A stretch of 64,000 bases of DNA, from assembly GCF_025612915.1 (NCBI RefSeq), contig NC_069113.1:15535001-15599000 (forward strand). Reading direction: 5' to 3'. Both the position numbers and the translations under genes were made by a program. The DNA is from Magallana angulata (taxonomy: Eukaryota > Mollusca > Bivalvia > Ostreida > Ostreidae). Shown piece after piece: positions 51,484 to 64,000 of the stretch (positions are counted from its first letter, which is position 1; every line of letters starts with the position of its first letter). The notes beneath the pieces are model-generated. The model was given only the letters and a program-made list of their open reading frames with translations. It had not been told where the DNA came from and ran no database searches.

Positions 51484-52263
51484 CATATTTATATATATAC
51501 ACACACGCACACACACCATGGATAACTACGCAGAACAAAACAAGACATTGTATCCATTACAAATAATATTTACTATGGCAAGGATGAGTATTGCATGATA
51601 CGAATTCTATAGGTTGTCCTCTGCATTGGGATCCCCCAAACACTGGAACAGGGTTCGTACAAGATCGTAATCTCAGAGCTTGTCCGCCACCACAAGACGT
51701 GCTACAAGAATAGGTGGTCCAGGAACTCCATCCTCCTAGAGTTATAAATTGTTACACAACATTAAAGTCGTCGACAATTACATTAAGTATGTGTTAAGTT
51801 AACCATTGAATACTATGAAGTGTACATGTAACGATAAAACTCTTGTTGTTTTAACTTTAGAATTAATTATTTAAGACAAACCGTGTACTGCCGTCACACA
51901 TATTTTTGATTCATCTCCGCCAACAGGACAGGCAGAAAAAGAGTGACAGTTCCTGTGTCTTGTCTGAACGCCATAACCAGAGGTTGTAGAGCATTGACTC
52001 CAAGATCCCCATGGGGCCCAACCATGAAAGGTACTGAATCTTGCGTAACTGGCTGTTAGAATTAACAAGCAGATTTTCCGTTCATAAGTTGCAAGTAAAC
52101 AAGTTACACTTCGTTTAATATCTGTTAAAATACGATTCCAAAGTGTGTCATTTGCGGATTTGAATGTTTTTTGATATTTCTGCATGTAACATAACCCTTT
52201 ATGTTAATAATAATGATGATAATAATTATCTTGTTTAAAGTAAGTAGAAAGGCTTAGAAAGAC

Positions 52264-52266
<3 letters not shown>

Positions 52267-52336
<70 letters not shown>
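52267..52336. repeat. AT dinucleotide array with inverted flanks
   Basis: An (AT)n run of about 70 bases in intron 1 of the TSP1 gene. It is flanked by an inverted pair (AAGTAGAAAGGCTTAGAAAG at the left, TCTAAGTCTTTCTACTTACT at the right). It may therefore lie inside a small hairpin element (about 52220-52390). Confidence 0.75.
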
Positions 52337-52340
<4 letters not shown>

Positions 52341-52961
52341 ATAAAAAAAAAATTCTAAGTCTTTCTACTTACTTAAAACAAGATAAATGTGGTGGCAAAC
52401 ACATTTTTATACGAGGCTACAGCTATGTATTTTTGAATAAATCGGGACCTCCCGATAGCTCTTCCACCAAACAGATATATATCTAACAAAAATTTCCAAA
52501 AAATAACTTTTTTGTTATTTTCGTGAAAAATTACAATTTCAGACAAAATAAAGAATTAAAAAAATACGTTGCATAAAAAAATTGATCATGATAAGTTTAT
52601 GCAGGGTCTTAAGGTTATAAGTTGTACTTAATTAACATACAACTGGGTTTAGGTTTACTGGATTTAATAAAGATTGCGAAAATCGAATTAACGGTGAATT
52701 TCATATAAGGGCATTATATCATTGAAGAAAATGCAGTTAGATAATTTAAAAAATAAGACAAAACATTTTTGAACAACAATCTTCATCATGCTTGAATGTA
52801 TTTTCATTTATTGATAATAATTATAAAACAAACAATGCCTTCCAAAATAGCAGGTTTTTAAATGTCTAAGGAGTTGTGCGGATTGAGATTGCGTCAGCTT
52901 CATGTAACTTTTCAAATTGATTTCTATGAATATTTTATACCAAGACCATAGGCAGTTAACT

Positions 52962-53149
52962 ACTGTATAAAGGGAAATATTTGTCCCGTTTTATCTTTGC
53001 CCCTTTCGCCCTCGTCGTAATTTGGACGAATTTTGATGTCTCAAATTATGTCGTTTAAAACACAACTCTGTCTGGGCGAATTCTAAAAGGGGCGAAACTA
53101 TTTGCAAGTGTCTGAAATTACAAGGGGTGAATATAACCCTGTATACAGT
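52962..53149. mobile_element. MITE-like element
   Basis: Ends are ACTGTATAAAGGGAAATAT and, inverted, ATATAACCCTGTATACAGT. The interior has a further inverted theme (GCCCCTTTCGCCC, AAAAGGGGCGAA). Non-coding. It lies within intron 1 of the TSP1 gene. Confidence 0.6.
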
Positions 53150-53516
53150 GTATTATCTACCCGTTAAAATAGTTCGAGTCACTATAAATAATTTTTTTTA
53201 TTATAGTAATACGTAAATGCACACCGGGCAATACAATGTTCCATGCAATGCTGTTTACAAGCACTTACTATAAATACAAAGAGCTGTGAAATTATCCCGT
53301 TCTTTTTTGAGAGTGAATAGAATAGTAAAAATCTATTTTAAATAATCTTTTTGGAAAGCTAATTGTAAAATTGCCACTAATAGATGAAAAGGATATCATT
53401 AAATCATTATTTTTAACATTCAGGAATAGTTTTAATACACACACTAAGAAAGTCTTACCAGAGCAGATTACAGGAAGAAATCCAAAAAGAAGAGCTAGAC
53501 CCCAGTAACACTGCAT

Positions 53517-54020
53517 ATTTTGTTCATGAATTATATTAAACTAAACTGAATGTCAACTTACTCCAGTTTTAATAAGATTCTTATCTATAAGGTTCAGTTT
53601 AGGTCGGGATGTTGAATAACAGTTCTCACGTGTAGTTATAAAAGTTCTTTGTGTCACTAAAGGTCAATAAGAATAATTATCAATTTTCTTGAATTTCTTT
53701 CAGCGAAGAGGATAGAGCGTAATCAGTCTTAAATATTCACTTTGAAGTACTGAAGTTTTTATTCCAGGTATTTGGAATTTGCTATAATCAATATTAACTC
53801 TTTTGAAAGTCATTTTTGGCAAATTAAGATTGATTTAAAATTCATACTTAAAGTAATCGTTTAACTTTATCTAGAATATATTGATAAGGAAAAGAAAAAA
53901 AATGAAATTTATAAAACAAACATATGTTTTTACATGTTTATAAATGACACCCTATTTTTTAAGATAATTTTTCTCGTCAATTTATTTAAAAATTTCAATT
54001 TTATTCTGCCATTTTGCAAT

Positions 54021-54056
<36 letters not shown>

Positions 54057-54199
54057 TAGGGAAGGCAATCAGTTACAAAATTGCGTATCAGTTAGTCGCA
54101 TGACGTTCCGACCGATTAACCGGTTATTCGTATCAGAAATTATTTACTTGAACATATTTTCAAAATTTTATTCTCATATGAACTTTATTTTTTACGTGG
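53517..54199. other. Upstream of the TSP1 gene
   Basis: The promoter of the minus-strand TSP1 gene should lie here. A TTATAA on the minus strand near 53637 next to CACGTG is the only candidate core element, and it is weak. A CT array lies at 54024-54054. Confidence 0.3.
54024..54054. repeat. CT dinucleotide array
   Basis: A (CT)n run of about 31 bases. Confidence 0.9.
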
Positions 54200-54700
54200 A
54201 AGAAGACCCAAAGGTTTCAAAAGCAATATTCAATTAAACCAAATTAAAAGAGACGGCTTAACATCATACACACAAAACTTAGACATAATTGTATCTTAAA
54301 CTTCGACCTCTTCAGAAAAATATTATTGAAAGCCCTATTTGCCAATGTGGATTACAAGAAGATTCTTATCATTTGTTTTTTGGTTGTAAAAATTATACCA
54401 ATGCACGAAATAAATTATTTTCAAACCTTTTGAGCTTAAATCAAATTAACATTATTAAGGAGGCTGGGGGTCAAAATATAATATAATATAAAACCATCAG
54501 ATTTATTTCAAAATTTTATATGCTATTTCTGAAGCTATCAGCTACTATTTGATAAATATAAATTTCATATATTTTGATAAAATTTTTTATCATTTTCCAT
54601 TATCTTTATGTGGAACTCCTCTTTTAAAGGAGATCAATATTGTCTAAAATGGCAGCCACCCCCCAGCCCCCTTAATTGTCATTTACTTTTGTGGGGAGAT
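54200..54700 (+). mobile_element. LINE 3' end (non-LTR retrotransposon), decayed
   Basis: A frame at 54289-54486 contains ESPICQCGLQEDSYHLFFGC and KNYTNAR. This is the Cys/His motif that follows the reverse transcriptase at the C-terminus of Jockey/CR1-type LINEs. Just upstream a different frame reads IIHTKLRHNCILNFDLFR, the expected preceding part, so at least one frameshift separates them. The 3' tail resembles 10783-10990. Confidence 0.6.
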
Positions 54701-54854
54701 GAATCTCTGAGTGTCAATTTAAACCAACATATTTTTTAGCTGTTCAAAGATTTATCAGAGATTGTGGCAGATTCTTGTAATTTTAATCTTACTGCCTAGA
54801 CCAAATTCAAACAGAACTGTTTTTAAATACATGTACGCTTGTTCAATAACTTAA

Positions 54855-56762
54855 AGGACAGGTGACACAATTACAAAAACATTGACCAACAAGTTGAATT
54901 GTGAGTGGGATACAATTTCTGCAAAATTTTCCTTACTACTCCCATGTGTTTCACAGCTATTGCTGAATTACTGAGCTGATAAGACGCGTGACCTCAATAT
55001 GCATATCTGAAACCTCTGAGATCGGCAACCTTCGGTGCGACGTAATAGCCGACACACTGCCCATTCGCTGTATCTTTCAACCATAGGGATTTCTGAATTG
55101 CTCTTATCTAAAATCTGAAGTCATTAACTTTTGCTCATTGCTATTAAAGGTTTGAGAACCCAGTACATAAACAGAGTTATTCTAAGCTTAGAAACCCCAT
55201 TTCTGTTTCCTCGGCAATTATGAATAGGGGTAAAAAATGTGACCTGTACTGTTAACTTTTCATTGATCTATATACTTCATGCTGGAAAAAATATGTCAGA
55301 TGTTGGATTTGTAAAAGATAAAAATCATCAAAACTGAAGAAAGGATTTTGTTTTGTCAACACATAGTAAGTGATAATGTATAGAGACTTTTCGTAACCAG
55401 AAATTTCACTGGATCTTAAACCCTAAATAAACCCTAATTAAGTTAATTGGACTTAATAAAGGATTTTTTTTTATTTATGAAGTATTACCAGAAATCCTGG
55501 TACCTGTAAGCAAATATGTTTGTAAATTTCTTTAGTTCCACAAAATCAGGGGTCTATCTTAATCTCAATACATGTACTAATAACAGAAACATCTTTTAAT
55601 TTCATTTTTTAGTATGGTATTTGATCATGTTTGTTTATTGAAATTTAATTAAAAGAACTATATATAAACCAATTTTCATAATCGGTAAAGACTGACACAG
55701 TAGTTTTTTAACATAGTATTCAGGTTTTAAAAACGTATTTATCTCAGACTCCTTGAATTTTATCCAAATGTAATTTGATCTTTCTTTTAATAGTTTATGA
55801 AGATCATTTTTTGGTAGTACTTCTGAGTTGTGTATAATTTTTTCTCTATTGATCAAACCTTTAAAAAAAGCCCCAAAACGAGCTGTTATGCACACTGATT
55901 ACTTCTAATATATATACTGACATTAGATTCAGATGGACAATGGATTATTATTTTTACAGCAACACCAATTGTTACAAATAGTACACAAAAAGGGATTTAT
56001 ATGTGATATAATAAAAATCAAACTCATTGTGCTCCCAGTTGAGTTTTTTTTTTAAGAAAAAAAATATTTAGATTATTATCAACTTATTCAAATCAATGTT
56101 TTGAATCTGCAAGATTGGATTAATATGCATATTCAAACAATATATTTAAAACTTTACTGAATACTGACAATCTGAACAAGTGGTTGCCTGTCTGGCTGAC
56201 AGGATGATAATCTGCAATAAATGATTATCAATCACAGAATCTTCAGATGCATTCTAATTTAATTACTTTTTTTCAATTCCTATTACCACTATCTTATGTA
56301 CACAAATTTCTCAAAAACTCCATTAACCAATAATACAACATGTAATCTTGTACATTCTATAATCTTACTACTTTGTTTTCAGGAGAGGGTTCATACACTA
56401 AACTTTTCAATAAAATATTCTTTTAATAAATTCACTTTGATCTGATAGTGCTTTATTTCAAAATCATCATTTGCAACACAAATACACTATCCTGAACGTG
56501 TAAATAAATCCTCGTCCATTGCTCTGTTTACTATGTAGCCGATAGCTGACTATGTCATCTTTGACGAATAACGCACAGGGGTTTCTTATCTCATTAAAGA
56601 TCGGCAAAACTCGGAGATCTGCTGCAGCTGGTATTTTCAGCACACTTAATTGAGCTGTGTGTTCTTATCTGATGCTAGTCAAATGGATAAATTGTTATAA
56701 ACTGATTTATATTTATCAAAGAAAATGTTTTTAGAAGAAAATGATTTTGTGTCACCTGTCCT
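54855..56762. mobile_element. TIR element of 1.9 kb between TTAA sites
   Basis: The left end AGGACAGGTGACACAA and the right end TTGTGTCACCTGTCCT are perfect inverted repeats of 16 bases. TTAA flanks both sides (54851-54854 and 56763-56766). TTAA targets are typical of piggyBac-type transposons, but no transposase is visible. One minus-strand frame (55895-55635, 86 residues) is unrecognised. It is probably a non-autonomous DNA transposon. Confidence 0.7.
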
Positions 56763-56766
56763 TTAA

Positions 56767-57690
56767 CTATTTTAGTAATATCCATTTTTGTATACTTTCC
56801 ATTCTAAACTAATCTACAGTTGTAAATTGTTATAACCGGTAAGAACCTCGTAAGTTTAAGAACTTGTATTCGAACCATTTGTATGTGTTTATATAATTAA
56901 ATATGTTCAAACCAGACCCAAAGTAAGTTAATTTGTTAATATGATCATGTTTAATGAGATCAAAATGTGAAAAAAACATTGTAGTAATTCACATGTAATG
57001 AATGAACATGCATTAAATATCACGGACAAATGCTTTTTATTTATATAGTGATATTGCATTGTCACTATCATCATATTAATTAGTCCTTCCGTTTCAGTTT
57101 TTGTTCAAGAATATCTTAATGATCTATAACGACTGATGATAATCGGCTTCGAAGTTTGTTAACAATGATGCCTGTCGTAGAAAATATCCTTTCAGATGGC
57201 AATTGTGTACATGTATCCCTTGGATTAATAAATAATCTCAAGCTAGACCCGCGAAATTTGGAAACAGCACTTAATTTCACGACCAACATTTAAGATGATC
57301 AATGTTTTGCATTTCATTTTATTGAAATATTTCGACACTTCACTTTTCGGTTCGTTCAGCTTGTCCTGAAACGCTGTTAGAAGTCCACAGATTGATTAGC
57401 TTTACATTTTTAGGAGAGGGGTTATTCTTCGTTGATGATCTAGAGACCCGCGCGTTTAATCAAATAAATGGAAAATCATCCAGCAGAAACGGGAATGTAA
57501 TTGTAAAACTGCCAGTACATATTCAATATTCCTTTCACACGTAAAGGTATTGTGTGGTCTATACAATAAAGACTTGTAAGATTTAGAGAATGAAACATCC
57601 ACATAAAGGCAACTACTTTCCCATCAAAACGGCAATAGATAGAATATTTATAGTACAAAATAGCGATTTCATAATCATTCATGCATGATT
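56767..57690. other. Non-coding stretch
   Basis: AT-rich DNA between two repeats. I see nothing in it that I can support. Confidence 0.4.
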
Positions 57691-58452
57691 AAACAAGAGG
57701 CCGATGGGGCCACATCGCTCACCTGAGCAACAATGGCTTTATATGCATTGGGTGTTCAAAGGATATTGTGCCATATGGCCCCTCGGTAGAAAAAAAAAAT
57801 ACAATACAATAAACTGTATCCAAATTTTACACTTATTTTCCTACCCTTAATCTTTGACATTGTACCCTGATGAAATACCATTTTTACCAAAAATAAGATC
57901 CTTTGCAAGATATAAAATTAAGTTTCTGGTAGGGGTACACTGTAAACTTCCAATTCCCTTTATTTCAGTTCTGCCCCCTCACTTTATAAAACAATTAAAT
58001 TATATATGAGAATATGCATATAGGTACATATTCATCTTCAACTACATTGTACTAGCCATAAGTTATTGTATTTTAGTAAAAAAATTCCTATATGTGAAAG
58101 GAGAAAATTGTACCTCAAGGCGCTCAAATTAAAAACATTAAAAAATTTAATTGGTCTTCCGCATTATAAATAAACGATTGTTGTTTACCAGGCGTGAACT
58201 CGTGCGACGTTCTATAACCTTACTCACTTGATCGATGAATTCACTCGAATGAACAATGTTGTCATGTGATACATGTATGTTAAAGAGCTTTTATATGAAT
58301 AATCAATGCATGGGCGTCGGAACTGGGTAAAAGGGGGGGGGGGTCCCCACTTTTTTTTGGAAAGTTAGACATAGCCGTACCCAAAATGGGTTTTATTCTC
58401 AATGAGTCTCAGACTGCAATGTATTGACAGGCATAACGCTCTATTTTACTTA
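57691..58452 (+). repeat. Dispersed bivalve repeat (left end)
   Basis: It begins AAACAAGAGGCCGATGGGGC, followed by CACATCGCTCACCTGAG. I recognise this start as a very common repeat in oyster genomes. The family's class and the right boundary are not certain here. The sequence to 58452 is non-coding and contains a G-run (58328-58339). Confidence 0.5.
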
Positions 58453-61189
58453 GGTGGCAGGGGATAGTTTTTTTGGTCGATGAAATGTGAGGCAGATAGT
58501 GCTCATTTATGAGATTTAATTTTTCAGTGGGTTTTTAAATTTGCTAAAATTGGTTTGCATGCAGGGGACACATGGTCCCGACTCTTGAGAATTTTTAAAC
58601 ATTTCAGAATAAAACAAGTACAACTTACATATAGCACTATAAGAATAGCCAGGGACGGTCTCAAAATTTTCTGAAAAATTGCCCTTTTTTCACATTTTCA
58701 CGGGTCCAGAACCACGCTCCAGTCCCGAGCAACTGCCATAAACTACCATAGGATTGGTAGCTTAATGTATACCCATGCAAATAATCACCAATTGATGGGG
58801 GGTCAATCACCTTCTTTTCGAGTGACATTTCGTGTTCTGAACCCACCCTACTTTTCAAGCACAAAACCGAAAGTGAAATTTTGGCCACAGCTTCGCATTT
58901 TCATTCCATATCTGATGAAAAGTGCTACCAGTATTAAAGTGTCGCATATCAATGAAATTGACATGAGCTCCTCTATCCACAAAATGAATGCAATAAATAG
59001 TCTACCAATTTATACCCCTCAAATAACCAGCCAAACCACAGGTTCTCCCTTTATTTCAAAATTTTGATCAGGTCTTTCCTTCGAAACTATCCCCTGCCAC
59101 CTTTAACTTTTAGAGTTTGTTTCTCTCTAACCAAAACACTTTAAATTCAGAAAGTTCATGCAATTCTGAGTAAAACTCTCCAAATTTGGTCTGATTTCAT
59201 TGAAAAATAAAAAAGTTATGGCTGTTTAAGTATTACCCCCTTTTCCGGCTGAATCACCTTAACCTGTTTCTGTAAGGTTTTCAAGATATATCATGACTTC
59301 TTTCAATCCAAAAGACATTTTTTCTTTTAAAATCAGTTATAACAAGAAACCTTTATCCAAATCTGATGTAAAAACATTGAAATATTCACATTTAGTAACA
59401 ACATCTAGGAGAATTCAACTCATATGTATCACCTATCCCCCTCTAAATGGAAATAAGAAAAAACACACTATTACTGCTTGCAATCAACCTTTTTGTTTCT
59501 AAATGGTATTAACAGGTTTAAAAACTCCATTGGAACATAAAAGCAACTTATTTGGAACACAAAACCTTCACTTTCATCTCTTCATAAGGGACAGGTACCT
59601 AGAAAATGGCAATCAGGCATCTTACCCGGGGAGTCATTTCCCAAATATGCTGATCGGATGATGAGGAAACCTAATTTCTCTGTTTATTCTTTAACCAATA
59701 GTAAAAGATCTAGATTTATTGGTTAAAAAGATTGAAATACATGTGTTACATACAAAGAAATACCAAATTTGAACATCATGACCACACCCCCATCATGAGG
59801 TGGACTACATGCAAATGACAAATGGTTAAAAAATGCACACAAATTCAATTTTTCTTGATATATTTTCAATAAAGAAGAAACCAGACATATGTGTTTTGTT
59901 TTAAATGGGAGCAATTTTATGTACCTATGAGATTTTATCAAGAGAAATGTGAAATAAGGGCTATTTTTTGGTTTTCGGTGAAGAAAATTGAAGGGTGGGG
60001 GGTGCTTTTTTGACAATCAGACATTTTAAAATTGTTTATAATGACTTAAAATGCAGATATTAACTATTTAGTATTACATGTAATTACATGTAATTTACAT
60101 GTAGCACATGTAAAATATATATTTAGCCATAAAATCTACTTTTTGTCAGTTTTAGCTTGAGAAAGGCCAATATTTAGCAATTTCTTATCAAAACTAAGGG
60201 TTTAAAACTTCATAAAACTGCATGGCTATCAATTAATTTCAAGAAAATTTAAAGAAAATGGTACAATAGTATTCAGTTAATCCAAATTCAACCCTGCAAC
60301 TTATACAAATAAAAATAATATGCCTATAAAGGGTTTTAAAATAAGGACAAACCCAAAACGCTAAAAAGTTGCACTTTTTCTTAGGACCACCCCCTGTTAC
60401 ATTTTGGCCCCTAAATCTCATCACAGGGTTGATCAATCATAAAAATTCAGCCAGTTTCCCATTTTACACACATTGAACATCTTTTCTGTTCCCATATTAC
60501 TTAACTCCAAGCCTAGTAAAAATTTGACATTTTCTTGAAGGTGGCAGGGGATAGTTTTTTTGGTCGATGAAATGTGAGGCAGATAGTGCTCATTTATGAG
60601 ATTTAATTTTTCAGTGGGTTTTTAAATTTGCTAAAATTGGTTTGCATGCAGGGGACACATGGTCCCGACTCTTGAGAATTTTTAAACATTTCAGAATAAA
60701 ACAAGTACAACTTACATATAGCACTATAAGAATAGCCAGGGACGGTCTCAAAATTTTCTGAAAAATTGCCCTTTTTTCACATTTTCACGGGTCCAGAACC
60801 ACGCTCCAGTCCCGAGCAACTGCCATAAACTACCATTGGATTGGTAGCTTAATGTATACCCATGCAAATAATCACCAATTGATGGGGGGTCAATCACCTT
60901 CTTTTCGAGTGACATTTCGTGTTCTGAACCCACCCTACTTTTCAAGCACAAAACCGAAAGTGAAAATTTTGGCCACAGCTTCGCATTTTCATTCCATATC
61001 TGATGAAAAGTGCTACCAGTATTAAAGTGTCGCATATCAATGAAATTGACATGAGCTCCTCTATCCACAAAATGAATGCAATAAATAGTCTACCAATTTA
61101 TACCCCTCAAATAACCAGCCAAACCACAGGTTCTCCCTTTATTTCAAAATTTTGATCAGGTCTTTCCTTCGAAACTATCCCCTGCCACC
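58453..61189. mobile_element. Compound TIR element with twin 0.65 kb direct repeats
   Basis: Two nearly identical direct repeats, 58453-59101 and 60540-61189, each begin GGTGGCAGGGGATAGTTT and end with the inverse AAACTATCCCCTGCCACC. The whole is flanked by TTA on both sides (58450-58452 and 61190-61192). The inner ends lack matching flanks, so the unit probably inserted as one piece. A 3-base TTA duplication is typical of PIF/Harbinger transposons. The 1.4 kb middle has no recognisable transposase. The classification is inference. Confidence 0.6.
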
Positions 61190-62151
61190 TTAGGCCCACT
61201 ATTTTGTGATCGGCTTCGGTCGATCACAGTTGTGTCCATAAGAGGCATCCGGCAAATTTAACTATTTTCGTACGCATTGCGCCTTGCACTATTTTATTTA
61301 ATATGCGATGACAACCTTATTTAAATCTATAATTAGACGTAGATTACTACAAACGTTACTCTTATCATTTTACAAAATTTATAGGGTTACATACATAATG
61401 ATTCAATTCACGATTTTTTTCACATATGCGTAAGAATATTAGTCGGAAGTATGATTCGCCTACTAAGTGTAAAGTTCTTTAATGCCTTGCCATTTCGGAA
61501 ATCATTAAAATATATATATTACTACATGTAGCGTATATTATATTTACAGAGTTGACCAAGTGTATTTCATGCCGATCATTCCTTTAAAAGGAATACTTGT
61601 TTTCATCTTTATTCAAAATCAACGTTAACAAATGGCTAATAATCAAGATGATTTTCCGCTATTTTCTTAAGAATAGCGATAATATATTTATATTCGTAAT
61701 AGTAAGGTTTTAAACTATTTTAAAGAAGTCGTTTTTATTTGTGTCTGAAAATCCAATAAAAGTTGGTGTAGATTCATCGTATAAGGAGGGGGCCCCAAAA
61801 AGTTGTTACAGCATATCATCCTTTTAATTTTTCTGTTCAAGTATTTAATGTTTAGTGAGACATTTCTAGTGATTAATCAAAATGTTGGCGTCAATTGTAG
61901 AATTATATGCAATATATATTCAGAACTCACAATTCAGCTTGGTTTTAGTCAACTTTTTGTTCAAAAGAGTTAATTACAGTAAACTTAAGATTTTTGAACT
62001 TGGAATTTCCTATTCAAAATGATCAAAAGCATTGCCTCAGTTCTGTGAGCAAAGCTCTGTATCTTGCTTATAATTCGAAACTTGACACAGCTGAATATGG
62101 TTAGTAAAGAGAAAACATGCACTAAAACAAAGAAAGAACACAATTTTTTTC

Positions 62152-62153
<2 letters not shown>
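61190..62153. other. Non-coding stretch
   Basis: AT-rich DNA. A short palindrome lies at its start (TGTGATCGG and CCGGTCGATCACA-like, near 61204-61230). Otherwise nothing is seen. Confidence 0.4.

Positions 62154-62210
<57 letters not shown>
62154..62210. repeat. AT dinucleotide array
   Basis: An (AT)n run of about 57 bases at the end of the SINE-like unit. Confidence 0.9.
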
Positions 62211-63377
<1,167 letters not shown>

Positions 63378-63928
63378 TTACAATGTTTGTTTATTTTCAT
63401 TTAATGGTAAGGCTCGTATTGTAAAAAATCTTGCTTTTGTTGTAGTTGGTGTCGACTTTGCTGTTGTTAATTGAAGTTTGGTGGTTGTTGGTTGTGTCGT
63501 AGTAGTAGTTGGTGGTGTCGTAGTGGTAGTTTGTGGTGTTGGTTTGATGGTTAGTAGTGTCGTAATTGAAGTTGCTGGTGTCGTAGTGGTACTTGGTGAT
63601 TTCGTAGTGGTTGTTGTCGGTGTCGTTGTGGTAGTTGTTGGTTTCGTAGTGGTAGTCGGTGTCGTAGTGGTTGTTGCTGGTGTCGTAGTGATAGTTGGTG
63701 GTGTCGTAGTGGTACTTGGTGATTTCGTAGTGGTTGTTGTTGGTGTCGTAGTGGTAGTTAGTGTTGTCGTAGTGGTTGTTGCTGGTGTCGTAGTGGTAGT
63801 TAGCGGTGCCGTAGTGGTTGTTGACGGTGTCGTTGTGGTAGTTGGCAGTGTCGTTGTGGTAGTTCGCGGGGTCGTTGTTGCAGTTCGTGGTGTTGATGAT
63901 GGTATGGTAGTTGGTAGTGTCGTGGGGG
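63378..63928 (-). CDS. Last exon of a TSP1/Thr-rich paralogue (partial, runs out of the window)
   Basis: After a minus-strand acceptor (CCATCAG, AG at 63930-63929) the frame starts with the last two bases of a codon, the same phase 1 as the Thr exon of the TSP1 gene at 49788-50125. It codes about 183 residues of TTTTTP, TTTTTKSPS and similar units, about 70 residues more than its relative. It ends TKARFFTIRALPLNENKQTL. The shared end (FFTIRAL) proves common origin. Exons for signal peptide and TSP1 repeats should lie beyond 64000. The region would be heavily O-glycosylated if secreted. A second frame is also open over much of the exon, because the ACN-rich repeats avoid stops in more than one frame. 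Confidence 0.75.
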
Positions 63929-64000
63929 CTGATGGCAAAAAACAAAGAATGTGCTTTGTACCTGAAAATTGGTCAATACATTTCGTACTTTTGAATGTAT

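Larger units (their letters stand above)
49788..53516 (-). pseudogene. Secreted TSP1-repeat protein with Thr-rich tail, one in-frame stop
   Basis: Six exons, all joined in phase 1: signal peptide 53516-53459; TSP1 A-type 52052-51882; B-type 51735-51574; A-type 51408-51238; B-type 51072-50911; Thr-rich 50125-49788. Total coding length is 1062 bases. The signal peptide is QCYWGLALLFGFLPVICS. A-type repeats carry GWAPWGSWSQCSTTSGYG and RHRNC. B-type repeats carry GWSSWTTYSCSTSCGGG and SCTNP. The tail is a mucin-like TTTP-rich stretch ending TKTRFFTIRALMT. TSP1 repeats bind glycans and matrix, and TSP1 proteins are known in molluscan shell matrix and byssus. In the second B-type repeat a CGA codon of the first is TGA (51004-51002), which would end the protein at about residue 210. 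All other exon borders are sound, so this is a recent null allele, a truncated but working gene, or a sequencing error. Confidence 0.78.

Noticed and set aside
63397-63945. Alternative minus-strand frame with NYHYDT repeats
   Set aside because: The same DNA read one frame off. The Thr frame matches the paralogue's phase and C-terminus, so it is the real one.

Overview
The window reads as AT-rich nuclear DNA of a bivalve mollusc, probably a pteriomorph such as an oyster or pearl oyster. The reasons are spliceosomal introns, a dispersed repeat of a type I recognise from oyster genomes (from 57691), a Penelope-type reverse transcriptase remnant of a kind common in bivalves, and secreted Gly/Ala/Ser/Tyr-rich proteins of the silk-like kind known from shell matrix and byssus. 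Species cannot be fixed from the sequence alone.

The main content is a cluster of plus-strand genes for secreted, low-complexity, silk-like proteins. There are two subfamilies. Family A has four members: A1 at 918-1918 (one frameshift), A2 at 8850-9713, A3 at 15707-16600 and A4 at 21604-22488. Family B has two intact members, B1 at 38295-39461 and B2 at 47148-48295, plus a 5'-truncated copy, B1', at 40099-40879. The six with 5' ends share one plan: a CRE-like TGACGT element, a TATA box, a short non-coding exon 1 with conserved sequence, a phase-0 exon 2 carrying nearly the whole protein, and a last exon coding only Val-Tyr (A) or Lys-Val-Tyr (B) before the stop. The proteins share a 16-residue signal peptide followed by Asp, then Gly-rich repeats, Ala/Ser blocks, a Pro/Tyr-rich segment and a basic tail ending in Val-Tyr.

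A3 and A4 lie in a near-identical 3.2 kb tandem duplication (14533-17751 and 20423-23639). A broken tyrosine-recombinase (DIRS-like) retroelement fragment fills exactly the space between the copies. B1 and B2 are nearly identical in exon 2, exon 3 and 3' flank, but differ in intron 1. Downstream of B1 lies the truncated copy, whose poly(A) signal directly abuts a 2.2 kb foldback-type element.

On the minus strand, 49788-53516 encodes a second type of secreted protein: signal peptide, four TSP1 repeats and a Thr-rich tail, on six exons with consistent phase, but with an in-frame stop in the fourth TSP1 repeat. The Thr-rich last exon of a paralogue lies at 63378-63928, and its other exons must lie beyond the window. 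A likely 3' end of an unrecognised minus-strand gene is at 27028-27695.

The rest is AT-rich non-coding DNA with palindromes, MITE-like elements, a LINE tail, SINE-like Pol III heads and dinucleotide arrays. Together the two secreted gene types suggest a locus for extracellular fibre or matrix proteins (shell, periostracum or byssus). That role is inference from composition and neighbourhood.
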